From the IMG/VR virus record IMGVR_UViG_3300043772_002033, positions 1 through 27,517 of that record: a stretch of DNA of 27,517 bases; one strand, written 5' to 3'. The notes under the pieces are model-generated. The model was given only the letters and a program-made list of their open reading frames with translations. It did no database searches and was not told where the DNA came from. Numbering within the stretch: the stretch's first letter is position 1; each line of letters begins with the position of its first letter. The stretch comes from a virus. The position numbers were made by a program, and so were the translations under genes. Positions 1-8,178 of the stretch are shown here, piece by piece.

Positions 1-1
1 G

Positions 2-3000
2 CCGCAGGAGGGCGCAGAGCGTCCGGTGTTCGACACGGCCGACACGCTGATGGCCGTGCCTCGCGGCGTCACCGGGTTCGGCAAGAGCGTCTACAACCTC
101 GCCGATTGGGCGACCTACGACCTCCTGCCCGACTGGCACACGAACCCCTTCGGTACCTCCAAGTCAACCGTGGGCGGCTTCGTCGAGGGTCTCTCCCAGG
201 TCGTCACGGGATTCGCTACGGGCGGTCTCGCGCTCCGAGCGGCATCGACCATCCCCGGTGCTGTCGGATCAGCGGCGGCGTGGCTCGGCGGTTCCGGTGG
301 CGGTACGGTCGCCGGAATCCGGTCTGCGCTTGCAAAGGGCGCGTTCTCCGACTTCGTCGGGTTTGAGGCCAACGCCGGTCGTCTGTCGGACCTCCTGACC
401 GAGTCGGACAACCCGATCCTGAACAACGCGGTCACCCAATACCTGTCCACGGACATGGAGGACGGCGAGCTCGAGGGGCGTCTCAAGAACGCTCTCGAGG
501 GCTCGGTTCTCGGCGTTGCGCTGGAAGGAGTCGTCGCCGGCATCAAGGGATCCGCCAAGGCCGTCAAGACCTACCGGGCGATGAAGGCCGCCGGAGCCGC
601 AGAGGACGATGCGGTCGCCGAGGCGGCGAAGATCGCCGGCAAGGACCTCAAGGACGCCGAGGATCTCTTCAACAAGGCCGAGTTCGACGAGATGCCCCCT
701 ACCGCGGAGGCGATGTCGTTCGGTCGGGTTGATCCGGACGCCTCTGTGGACGACCTGTTCAAGGCGTTTGAGGATGCAGACAACCCCAAGCCGCCCACGT
801 ACTCGGAGTCGTATCCGGTGAAGCGCGGCGGCGATGCGATGATCGACCGGATCAACCGCGAGGTCGGTCAGGCCGGGGGGATCACCGCCGAGGAGGGACG
901 GTTCATGTCCTCCATCATCGAGCGGATGGGCGTCTCCAACTTCGAGGACATGGGAATCAGGTTCAGGAAGCTCCGCAAGGGTGCTGACGGAACCTTCGAT
1001 TTCATCCGGAACGTCATCAACATCTCCCGCAAGGCTGAGGCATCCGGGAACACCAAGGAGACGTTCGTTCACGAAGTCTGGCACTCGCTCACCGAGTACC
1101 TCGATGACTCCATGCTTGCGGCGATGAAGCGCGACTACGAGAAGGCGCATGTCGCGTTCTTCGACAAGTACGGCGTCAGCGTCCGCGATGGCGTGTCCGG
1201 GAACAAGGAATCGGCGGAGCTGCTCAAGGACGTACTCAAGAAGAACAACATCCCGATCAAGGATTGGTACAAGCTGGTCAACCTTGATGAATGGGTCGCC
1301 GTGACCTTGGCCGACTCAACGATGAAGCGTCTTGCCCTGGAGGCGGACACCAAGACCGTCCTCGGGTTCCTGCGGTACTTCATCAAGAACGCCGCGGTCG
1401 AGATCAAGGCGGTCTTCGGCGGTGCCAAGTACGACAAGCTGGCGAAGGACTGGCTCAACGGTCGGTACAAGAGCGCGTACACGGACAAGATGATTGCCGC
1501 CATCGGCGGTGCGGATGTCCTCCCCGGCCGCGGGATCCTTGGCGGAACCCGGATGGCCGAGTATCGGATGTACGGCAGTTACTCCAACCCGAACATGGCA
1601 GGGGTCGCCGGCAGTCCGAACCGAGGCGTCCTTGACATGCGGACAAAGGCTGCACTCTCGTCGCCGATTCCTCCTTCTGCGATCCGGGAGATCAACGACC
1701 TCATCAACTCCGGTGCGGGTATCCCGGCCATCGCCGCCAGGATCGACGCACTCCGTGCCGCGGGGGTAATCAACCTTCGCCCCGTGGTCGGCAGCGGAAC
1801 CAACGGTGCCTACGCCGAGGCACTCATCGCCATCCGTCAGGCGGACGGCAACCCGCGCTCCTTCGGCCCCGCGAAGAAGGGATCGAACCGCAAGGCGCAG
1901 ATGGCTGCGATGGCGCAGCTCGAGGCAGCGGCGGCGACCGGAGGCATCAACGCGGCCGAGATGGCGAAGCTGATGCAGGACGGCGTCGCGTCCGCAGAGG
2001 AGCTCTACAAGCGTCTCCCGTTCTTCCTCGGACTCGAGGCTTCGATGCGGCACCAGGCGGTGCAGGCACTTCGGGCAGGACGGGCGGAGACCCCCGAGTT
2101 CCTCCAGGCGTTCACCCTCGTCTCCGGAGCGTCCCGCCGGATCAAGTCCTACCTCGGCAAGAACCTCCAGATGGTGCAGGCGTTCGGGGACATGGAGTCG
2201 ATCCAGAAGACCTGGAACAGCCTCAGCCCGTCCCGCCGCAAGGTGCTGATGAACCAGTACGCGGATGCCCTCGAGCTCCTCGTCACGAACCCGGAGACCG
2301 GCAAGCAGGCCGCGAAGATGCTCACGGAGAACTTCGCGGCGAAGGGCGGTCGCATCGGCTCGGAGCTGTTCCGCAACTCAATCCTGAGCGGCCCCAAGAC
2401 CCTCGCCGTGAACGTGTGGAGCGGCGTCCAGATGCTTGCCATGCCTCTCGAGCGGGGCATCGGTCGGACTCTTGCGAAGCAGGGCGATCAGGCAGCGAAG
2501 GAGATCGGCACCATGAGCCGGTACTTCAGCGAGGTCAAGGATGCCTTCCATGCCCTCAAGGTCTCCTTCCGCGAGGAGGGCGACTCCGTGCTCCTCGGTC
2601 GCGGAACGACTCAGTACGGCGAGTTCCAGCCGGGTCGTGCGATCTCGAGCCGCAACTTCACCCGACTCAACATGGTCGATCCCGCTACCGGAGGCGTCCG
2701 CCGCACGACTTCCGGTCTTGCCGTGGACTTCGTCGGACAGGTCGTGAACGCCCCGATGAGGGCGATGGGTTCCTCGGACGAGTTCTTCACCACCCTGATG
2801 GCGCGTTCGGAGGCGGACGTCGTCCTCCGCAGGATCGTCGCGGCGGAGCGCAAGCTTCCCATGACCTCCCGCGCCGTGTCCTCGGAGGTCGAGCGGCTCA
2901 AGCAGCTCCTCTTCGTTGACGGGCAGCTCTACACGCGCAAGACGACCGTGGAGAAGGGGATGCGTCTTGCCCGTGACAAGTACCTCCCCGGGGCACTCCG

Positions 3001-4612
3001 GGAGACCCTTGCCGACTCCGTGGCAGCGAAGATGGGACTCGGCGTGTCCGACCCTGCCGTGCAGGCGGAGGCGTCCCGCCTGTTCGGCGAGGCGATGTCG
3101 GGTGGTCGCCTGAAGCCGATGTCGGAGATCCGCAAGAGCGTCGATGCCGACGCGCTGATGCAGTCCATCGACGCCGCGGGGCAGCGGGTCAAGGCGAACA
3201 GGATGTTCATCCCCGAGGTCCAGCGTTACGTTGACCAGAATTGGGACGCATACGTCGATGACGACTTCATGCCCATCGGCGGTCGTCTCCAGAACGCCGT
3301 CGGTCAGGACTACAAGATCCTCCAGAAGGCGTCGGGGGAGATCGAGCGTCGCGTGAAGGAGGCGACCTGGAAGCGCGACTACGACGACATGGCTGAGAGT
3401 GCCGTGTTCGGTACCCGTTTCGTCGGCAACGTCGGCAAGGCGACCGCGAGTGCCGTGAGCCACGTGCCCGTCCTCCAGCTCGTCGTCCCGTTCATCCGAA
3501 CTCCCACCAACCTCCTCGCGTTCGTCACCGACCGCAACCCCATCGGAAGGACCTACGACTGGTGGCAGGCGGCCCGTGCGGGCGACAAGGACGCGATGGC
3601 AGAGGCCGCCGGTCGCCTCTCGACCGGGGCAGTCCTCTACTCCGTCGGAGTGATCGCCGCGGCGAACGGGATGCTCACGGGTCGTGGCCCGAAGGAGCCG
3701 GAGCTCCGCAAGCAGCTCCTCGCCTCCGGGTGGCAGCCGTACTCGTTCCGCTTCGGTGATACCTATGTGTCCTACGGAAGAAACGACCCTGCTTCCACGT
3801 TCCTGGGGCTCGTCGCGGACGCATACGAGATCGCGGCGCAGACCTACGACCCGTCCCCGGAGGATCAGGGGGCAATCGAGACGCTGTCCGCGGCGATCAT
3901 CGGTTCCGTGGCGAACAACGTCACGAACAAGTCCTACCTCCGAGGCATTATGACAACCCTCGGTGCGCTCACGGGCGACGAGGCGGAGCAGAACAAGCTC
4001 AAGCGTCAGTACGCCGGTGCACTCGTCCCGAACTTCCTCGCGCAGTCCGAGACGTATCTCATGGACAACGACATCCGCGAGATCCGCTCGATGACCGACG
4101 CCATCCAGGCGCGTCTCCCGTTCTACGGCGACTCCGTGGACAAGGTGCGCGACCCGCTCGGCGACCCGATCAAGGGCAACGAGACCTGGTGGAGCATGTT
4201 CCTGCCGGTGTCCGGGAGCAGGGCGACCAAGGATCCCCTGAAGCGGGAGCTCGCGCAGTCGCTCATCTCCGTCGGTTCGCCGAGGCGGACGCTCCCCGGA
4301 GGCATCGACCTCAAGGCGATCCGGCTCAAGAGCGGTCAGTCCGCATACGACCGTCTCCAGGAACTCACCGGGCAGACGAGGCTCGGCGGTCGGACCGTGC
4401 GCGATCAGCTGGCGTCGCTCATCCGCAGTCCGTTCTACCAAGGACTCCCCCAGATGGGTCAGGACGACTTCGAGAGTCCTCGCGTCAAGCTCGTCCGAGG
4501 CCACGTCTCCAACTACCGACGGGCTGCGATGCAGCAGCTCATGCTGGAATCCCCCGAACTCGCACAAGCCGTCGCCCACAGTCGTGAGGTGAAGGCGCAG
4601 ATGCTCCGCTGA
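2..4612 (+). CDS. Large internal virion protein with HExxH motif (T7 gp16 position), 5' end probably outside window
   Basis: Very large protein of at least 1,528 residues counted from GTG at 26; the frame is open to the left edge, so the gene is probably cut by the window. The AGGAGG at 6-11 is 14 nt from that GTG, too far to favour it. Residues 349-353 are HEVWH, a zinc-metallopeptidase HExxH motif, with E422 (in DEWVAV) a possible third ligand. Around residues 782-795 the segment RNSILSGPKTLAVN resembles a motif common in large polyvalent or internal core proteins of podoviruses. A hydrophobic stretch near 1195-1220 could cross a membrane. It directly precedes the tail fibre gene, the position of T7 gp16, an internal core protein ejected into the cell that carries a peptidoglycan-cutting domain. 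The role is inferred from position and these motifs; no transglycosylase domain is recognised. Confidence 0.75.
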   Translation, partial: PQEGAERPVFDTADTLMAVPRGVTGFGKSVYNLADWATYDLLPDWHTNPFGTSKSTVGGFVEGLSQVVTGFATGGLALRAASTIPGAVGSAAAWLGGSGGGTVAGIRSALAKGAFSDFVGFEANAGRLSDLLTESDNPILNNAVTQYLSTDMEDGELEGRLKNALEGSVLGVALEGVVAGIKGSAKAVKTYRAMKAAGAAEDDAVAEAAKIAGKDLKDAEDLFNKAEFDEMPPTAEAMSFGRVDPDASVDDLFKAFEDADNPKPPTYSESYPVKRGGDAMIDRINREVGQAGGITAEEGRFMSSIIERMGVSNFEDMGIRFRKLRKGADGTFDFIRNVINISRKAEASGNTKETFVHEVWHSLTEYLDDSMLAAMKRDYEKAHVAFFDKYGVSVRDGVSGNKESAELLKDVLKKNNIPIKDWYKLVNLDEWVAVTLADSTMKRLALEADTKTVLGFLRYFIKNAAVEIKAVFGGAKYDKLAKDWLNGRYKSAYTDKMIAAIGGADVLPGRGILGGTRMAEYRMYGSYSNPNMAGVAGSPNRGVLDMRTKAALSSPIPPSAIREINDLINSGAGIPAIAARIDALRAAGVINLRPVVGSGTNGAYAEALIAIRQADGNPRSFGPAKKGSNRKAQMAAMAQLEAAAATGGINAAEMAKLMQDGVASAEELYKRLPFFLGLEASMRHQAVQALRAGRAETPEFLQAFTLVSGASRRIKSYLGKNLQMVQAFGDMESIQKTWNSLSPSRRKVLMNQYADALELLVTNPETGKQAAKMLTENFAAKGGRIGSELFRNSILSGPKTLAVNVWSGVQMLAMPLERGIGRTLAKQGDQAAKEIGTMSRYFSEVKDAFHALKVSFREEGDSVLLGRGTTQYGEFQPGRAISSRNFTRLNMVDPATGGVRRTTSGLAVDFVGQVVNAPMRAMGSSDEFFTTLMARSEADVVLRRIVAAERKLPMTSRAVSSEVERLKQLLFVDGQLYTRKTTVEKGMRLARDKYLPGALRETLADSVAAKMGLGVSDPAVQAEASRLFGEAMSGGRLKPMSEIRKSVDADALMQSIDAAGQRVKANRMFIPEVQRYVDQNWDAYVDDDFMPIGGRLQNAVGQDYKILQKASGEIERRVKEATWKRDYDDMAESAVFGTRFVGNVGKATASAVSHVPVLQLVVPFIRTPTNLLAFVTDRNPIGRTYDWWQAARAGDKDAMAEAAGRLSTGAVLYSVGVIAAANGMLTGRGPKEPELRKQLLASGWQPYSFRFGDTYVSYGRNDPASTFLGLVADAYEIAAQTYDPSPEDQGAIETLSAAIIGSVANNVTNKSYLRGIMTTLGALTGDEAEQNKLKRQYAGALVPNFLAQSETYLMDNDIREIRSMTDAIQARLPFYGDSVDKVRDPLGDPIKGNETWWSMFLPVSGSRATKDPLKRELAQSLISVGSPRRTLPGGIDLKAIRLKSGQSAYDRLQELTGQTRLGGRTVRDQLASLIRSPFYQGLPQMGQDDFESPRVKLVRGHVSNYRRAAMQQLMLESPELAQAVAHSREVKAQMLR

Positions 4613-4616
4613 ACCA

Positions 4617-5672
4617 ATGCCATACTCCTACGTCACCTACACGGCGACCGCAGGGCAGACCGCCTTCGGACCGATCACGTTCACCGGGGGCGCAGCCCTC
4701 CGTGACTCGCACATCAAGGCGTATGTCAACGGGAACCTCGTCTCGGCGACCGTGAGCGGCTCCCTGTCGAGCCCGACCGTCACGCTCAGTTCCGGGGCCT
4801 CGGCCGGGAACACCGTCAAGATCGCCCGGGAAACCCCGGTCATCGAGTCGCAGCGGATCATCAACTTCAACGACGGCGACGTGCTCACCGCAAGCGACCT
4901 CGACGAGTCGAGCCTCAATGCCCTGTACGCGGCGCAGGAGGCCCGTGACCGTGCGGACGACGTCAGCACCAGCGTGACCGGCGCGGTCACGTCCGTGTTC
5001 GGGCGTACCGGAGCGGTCACTCAGCAGACCGGGGACTACACGGCTGCTCAGGTGACGGACGCCGTCACCACGGACACCACGCAGACCATCACCGGGGCGA
5101 AGACGTTCTCGGCAGCGGCGACGTTCTCCTCCGTGGTCAAGTCCGGGGCAGGAACCATCGGCACCTCCGGTGCAGGCTGCGACCTCTCCCCGACCGGCAC
5201 GGTTCGAGCACAGGCGACATCCGGGAACGCCTACGAGGTCTGGGACTCAAGCAGCGGTACCGCCTCCCGCGTGTCCTTGGTCACTTACCTAGGCGGAGCG
5301 ATCTTCACGTCCGGGCGCATCACCGCGCTCTCCGGCACCGGAAACCGGGCCGTCTACAGCGACGGCAACGGCATCCTCACGAACTCGTCATCCGACCAGA
5401 CCCTCAAGGAGTCCGTCGAGAACATCACCGACGGTCCCGTGATCGTCTCAGCCCTCCGCCCCGTGCGCTTCAACTGGATCGACACGGCTCGGTTCGGTTC
5501 TCAGCGCGAGGTCGGCCTCATCGCCCAGGAGGTGCAGGCGGTTCTCCCCGAGGTGGTCGGGACGAACAACGACGGCACCCTGACCGTCGATTACCCGAAG
5601 ATCGTCTCGGTGCTGATCTCGGCCGTCCAATCGTTGCAGCAGCGCGTCGCCGCACTCGAGGGCGGTGCGTGA
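4617..5672 (+). CDS. T7 gp17-like tail fibre with C-terminal S74 chaperone peptidase
   Basis: Tail fibre of 351 residues. The first ~110 residues (starting MPYSYVTYTATAGQTAFG, with VNG, ETPVI and FNDGDVLTASDLD) match the T7 gp17 N-terminal domain that anchors the fibre to the tail. A short middle region contains VFGRTGAV-QTGDYTAAQVTD, a motif common in phage fibres. The C-terminus (from about 258) is a peptidase S74 intramolecular chaperone: S259-D260 and K264 in SSDQTLKE fit the Ser/Lys dyad that autocleaves after trimerisation, followed by FGSQREVGLIAQEVQ and a coiled-coil end. It starts 4 nt after the previous stop and overlaps the next gene as TGATG. The receptor-binding central part is short compared with the 553-residue T7 protein. 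Confidence 0.9.
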   Translation: MPYSYVTYTATAGQTAFGPITFTGGAALRDSHIKAYVNGNLVSATVSGSLSSPTVTLSSGASAGNTVKIARETPVIESQRIINFNDGDVLTASDLDESSLNALYAAQEARDRADDVSTSVTGAVTSVFGRTGAVTQQTGDYTAAQVTDAVTTDTTQTITGAKTFSAAATFSSVVKSGAGTIGTSGAGCDLSPTGTVRAQATSGNAYEVWDSSSGTASRVSLVTYLGGAIFTSGRITALSGTGNRAVYSDGNGILTNSSSDQTLKESVENITDGPVIVSALRPVRFNWIDTARFGSQREVGLIAQEVQAVLPEVVGTNNDGTLTVDYPKIVSVLISAVQSLQQRVAALEGGA

Positions 5673-5881
5673 TGAGTCAGGACCACGACGTGATGCTTGC
5701 CATCGGCAGGCTCGAGGGCAAGCTCGACTCCCTCCTCCAGATGCGGCAGCAGCAGCAGCAGGAGATCAAGGAGATCGACGGGCGTGTCCGTCAGCTCGAG
5801 CACATGAAGTCCATCATCATCGGCAGCGCGGGTGCGGTGTCGGCCGGGGTGTCCCTCCTCCTGAACTTCCTCAACAAGTAA
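5672..5881 (+). CDS. Holin-like small membrane protein (coiled coil plus one TM)
   Basis: Protein of 69 residues. Residues ~10-45 form a charged, Gln-rich coiled coil (RLEGKLDSLLQMRQQQQQ then IKEIDGRVRQLEH), followed by one hydrophobic segment (SIIIGSAGAVSAGVSLLLNF) and a short NK tail. This is the layout of XhlA-like and other class III-type holin or lysis accessory proteins. T7 also places its holin (gp17.5) between tail fibre and small terminase genes, which supports a lysis role. ATG 5672 overlaps the tail fibre stop as TGATG; an in-frame GTG lies one codon earlier. No endolysin gene is seen in this window. Confidence 0.65.
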   Translation: MSQDHDVMLAIGRLEGKLDSLLQMRQQQQQEIKEIDGRVRQLEHMKSIIIGSAGAVSAGVSLLLNFLNK

Positions 5882-5885
5882 GAAC

Positions 5886-6266
5886 ATGCAGACCAACTAC
5901 CTCCTGAACGCGCAGGCGATGTCCTCCGCCATCACCGGATCCACCGTCCAGTACCGCCCCATCGTCGATTCGGTCGGCGTTGCCCTCATTGAGATGAAGC
6001 AGACGAGCGCGACCAACCCGAGCGGTTCCTGCACCATCGAGATCCAGGGATCGCTCGACGGCGTCGATTGGGTCGTCCTGTACACGACCTCGTCGGCCGT
6101 CCTGACCAAGCCGCTCGGCGTCACCCCGACCTTCGGTGCCGCGACCGGCGGCTACGTCACGACCGCCCAGGTCATCCAGACGATGCCGATCATGCGCGTC
6201 TGCACCTCCGCAGCCCTCACCAACGGCGCGAACGCCGCCCTGACCGTCATCATCGCCAATGGCTGA
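5886..6266 (+). CDS. Hypothetical virion-associated protein
   Basis: Protein of 126 residues, not assigned to a named family. It is beta-rich, low in charge and rich in Thr, Ser and Ala, with the segment IEIQGSLDGVDWVVLY seen in many small phage structural proteins. No signal peptide or membrane segment is evident. It starts 5 nt after the holin-like gene and its 3' end overlaps the small terminase gene by 8 nt, so it belongs to the late operon. A virion or tail decoration role is inferred only from composition and context. Confidence 0.6.
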   Translation: MQTNYLLNAQAMSSAITGSTVQYRPIVDSVGVALIEMKQTSATNPSGSCTIEIQGSLDGVDWVVLYTTSSAVLTKPLGVTPTFGAATGGYVTTAQVIQTMPIMRVCTSAALTNGANAALTVIIANG

Positions 6267-6486
6267 CGAGACCAAGGAGTCCCTGAAGAGCCTGCACGGG
6301 CTCCTCTGCGAGGAGCTCATCCGCAGGATCCGAAGCGGCGAGGCAAGCCCGAGCGACCTCAACGTCGCCCGTCAGCTCCTCCGGGACAACTGCATCGACC
6401 ACGCGGCCATCCAGGGAGCCCCAATCCTCCGCCTCGCGCAGGACCTCCCGTTCGACGCCGAGGTGGAACGGAAGTTCGGGACCTGA
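6259..6486 (+). CDS. Small terminase subunit (T7 gp18-like)
   Basis: Protein of 75 residues. A helical N-terminus leads to GEASPSDLNVARQLLRDNCID, the hallmark of T7 gp18-type small terminases, and a C-terminus ending in FDAEVERKFGT. It should recognise concatemeric phage DNA and deliver it to the large subunit for packaging. It overlaps the preceding gene, and the large terminase GTG follows its TGA without a gap. Shorter than T7 gp18 (89 residues) but complete. Confidence 0.85.
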   Translation: MADETKESLKSLHGLLCEELIRRIRSGEASPSDLNVARQLLRDNCIDHAAIQGAPILRLAQDLPFDAEVERKFGT

Positions 6487-8178
6487 GTGCAGGAGATCGA
6501 CCCCCGCCTGCGGGACTTCCGCAATGCCCTGTACCTGACCTGGAAGTCCATCGGCCTCCCCGAGCCGACCAAGGTTCAGTACGAGATGGCCGACTGGCTC
6601 CAGGCGGGGCCGAGGCGCAGGGTGCTGATGGCGTTCCGCGGGGTAGGGAAGTCGTGGATCACGTCCGCATACGTGATGCACAACCTCCTGCTCGACCCGT
6701 CCAAGCAGTTCCTCGTCGTCTCGGCGTCGAAGATCCGTGCGGACGAGTTCACGAACTTCTGCAAGAAGCTGATGTCTGCCGTCCCGATGTACCAGCACTT
6801 GATGCCCCGGGACAACCAGAGGAACTCCTCCATCGCCTTCGACGTGGCACCGGCACCCCCGAGCCACGCCCCGAGCGTCAAGAGCCTCGGCATCACCGGG
6901 CAGCTCACGGGAAGCCGAGCGGACGAGGTCATCCTCGACGACGTCGAGGTCGCCAACAACTCCGCCACGGCGACCATGCGGGAGCAGCTCCGGGAGCGCA
7001 TCAAGGAGGTCGATGCGATCATCAAGCCGGGGGGCAGGGTGACGTTCCTCGGTACCCCGCAGACCGAGGAGTCGATCTACCACGCCCTCATCGAGCGCGG
7101 CTACGAGGTCCGCGTCTGGCCTGCGCTGTACCCGACCGAGCAGGAACTCGCCGTCTACGGCGAACGCCTCGCGCCGAGCATCCTCGAGGCATGGTCGGAA
7201 CAGGTCGCCGGGGAGCCCACGGATCCCATGAGGTTCTCCAAGGAGGACCTCCAGGAGCGAGCCCTGTCCTACGGACGGAGCGGCTTCCAGCTCCAGTTCA
7301 TGCTCAACACCTCGTTGAGCGACGCCGACAGGTACCCGCTCCGCCTGCGCGACCTCATCGCATACGGAGGCGACTCTGAGCAGGCCCCCGAGCGGATCGC
7401 CTGGGGCGGCATGGCGGACACCGCGGAGCAGGACATCCCCGCGGTCGGGTTCAAGGGTGACCGCTTCCACCGACCGCAGAGCATCTCCGACAAGTTCCTC
7501 GCCTACACGGGGAGCGTCATGGCAATCGACCCCTCCGGTCGGGGCGAGGACGAGACCGGCTACGCGGTCGTGAAGATGCTCAACGGGTGGATGCACCTCA
7601 CGGCGGCAGGCGGCCTGCGCGGCGGCTACACCCCGGAGAACCTACGGAGCCTCGCCAGGATCGCAAGGGACCAGAAGGTCAACCGGATCATCGTCGAGAG
7701 CAACTTCGGGGACGGCATGTTCACGCAGCTGCTCACCCCGTACCTCCGCGAGGCGTGGCCCTGCACCACCGAGGAAGTCCGCCACTCGACCCAGAAGGAG
7801 CGGCGCATCATCGACACGCTCGAGCCCGTCCTCAACCAGCATCGCCTGGTCGTGCAGCCGGCGGTCGTCCGTGCCGACTACGAGTCAACCAAGGGACTGC
7901 CCCCGGAGAAGCAGCTTGCCTACATGCTCTTCTACCAGCTCACCCGGGTCACCAAGGACCGCGGGAGCCTCCGCCACGACGACCGCCTCGACGCCCTCAG
8001 CATGGCCGTCGGCTACTGGTCGAAGGCGGTCTCGGTGGACGTGGACAACATGATCCAGGCGAGGAAGGACAGGGACATCGCCAGGGAGATGGAGAGGTTC
8101 GAGTCGGCCTACTCGCGGTCGTTCGGTCTCCCCGAGGCGGCGGCAGGACTCAACTGGATTTCCAAGACACACCCATGA
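6487..8178 (+). CDS. Large terminase subunit (T7 gp19-like packaging ATPase and nuclease)
   Basis: Protein of 563 residues (T7 gp19 has 586). Walker A is FRGVGKSW with K55; Walker B is EVILDDVEV with D151 and D152. The nuclease domain has MAIDPSGRGEDETGYAVVK (D348) and RHDDRLDAL (D498/D499) as likely metal ligands. It pumps DNA into the prohead and makes the terminal cuts. Translation starts at GTG directly after the small-subunit stop; the end overlaps the next gene as ATGA. The T7-type sequence suggests a genome with direct terminal repeats, consistent with the non-coding junction downstream. Confidence 0.95.
   Translation: MQEIDPRLRDFRNALYLTWKSIGLPEPTKVQYEMADWLQAGPRRRVLMAFRGVGKSWITSAYVMHNLLLDPSKQFLVVSASKIRADEFTNFCKKLMSAVPMYQHLMPRDNQRNSSIAFDVAPAPPSHAPSVKSLGITGQLTGSRADEVILDDVEVANNSATATMREQLRERIKEVDAIIKPGGRVTFLGTPQTEESIYHALIERGYEVRVWPALYPTEQELAVYGERLAPSILEAWSEQVAGEPTDPMRFSKEDLQERALSYGRSGFQLQFMLNTSLSDADRYPLRLRDLIAYGGDSEQAPERIAWGGMADTAEQDIPAVGFKGDRFHRPQSISDKFLAYTGSVMAIDPSGRGEDETGYAVVKMLNGWMHLTAAGGLRGGYTPENLRSLARIARDQKVNRIIVESNFGDGMFTQLLTPYLREAWPCTTEEVRHSTQKERRIIDTLEPVLNQHRLVVQPAVVRADYESTKGLPPEKQLAYMLFYQLTRVTKDRGSLRHDDRLDALSMAVGYWSKAVSVDVDNMIQARKDRDIAREMERFESAYSRSFGLPEAAAGLNWISKTHP

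Noticed and set aside
2378-4579. Long minus-strand frame of 733 codons opposite the internal virion protein
   Set aside because: It is the GC-rich third-position shadow of the + strand gene; composition is dominated by Arg, Leu, Glu, His and Val with no domain.
7587-8174. N-terminal extension of the tail spike frame inside the terminase gene
   Set aside because: It is the shadow of the terminase reading frame; ATG 8175 with ATGA overlap is the natural start.
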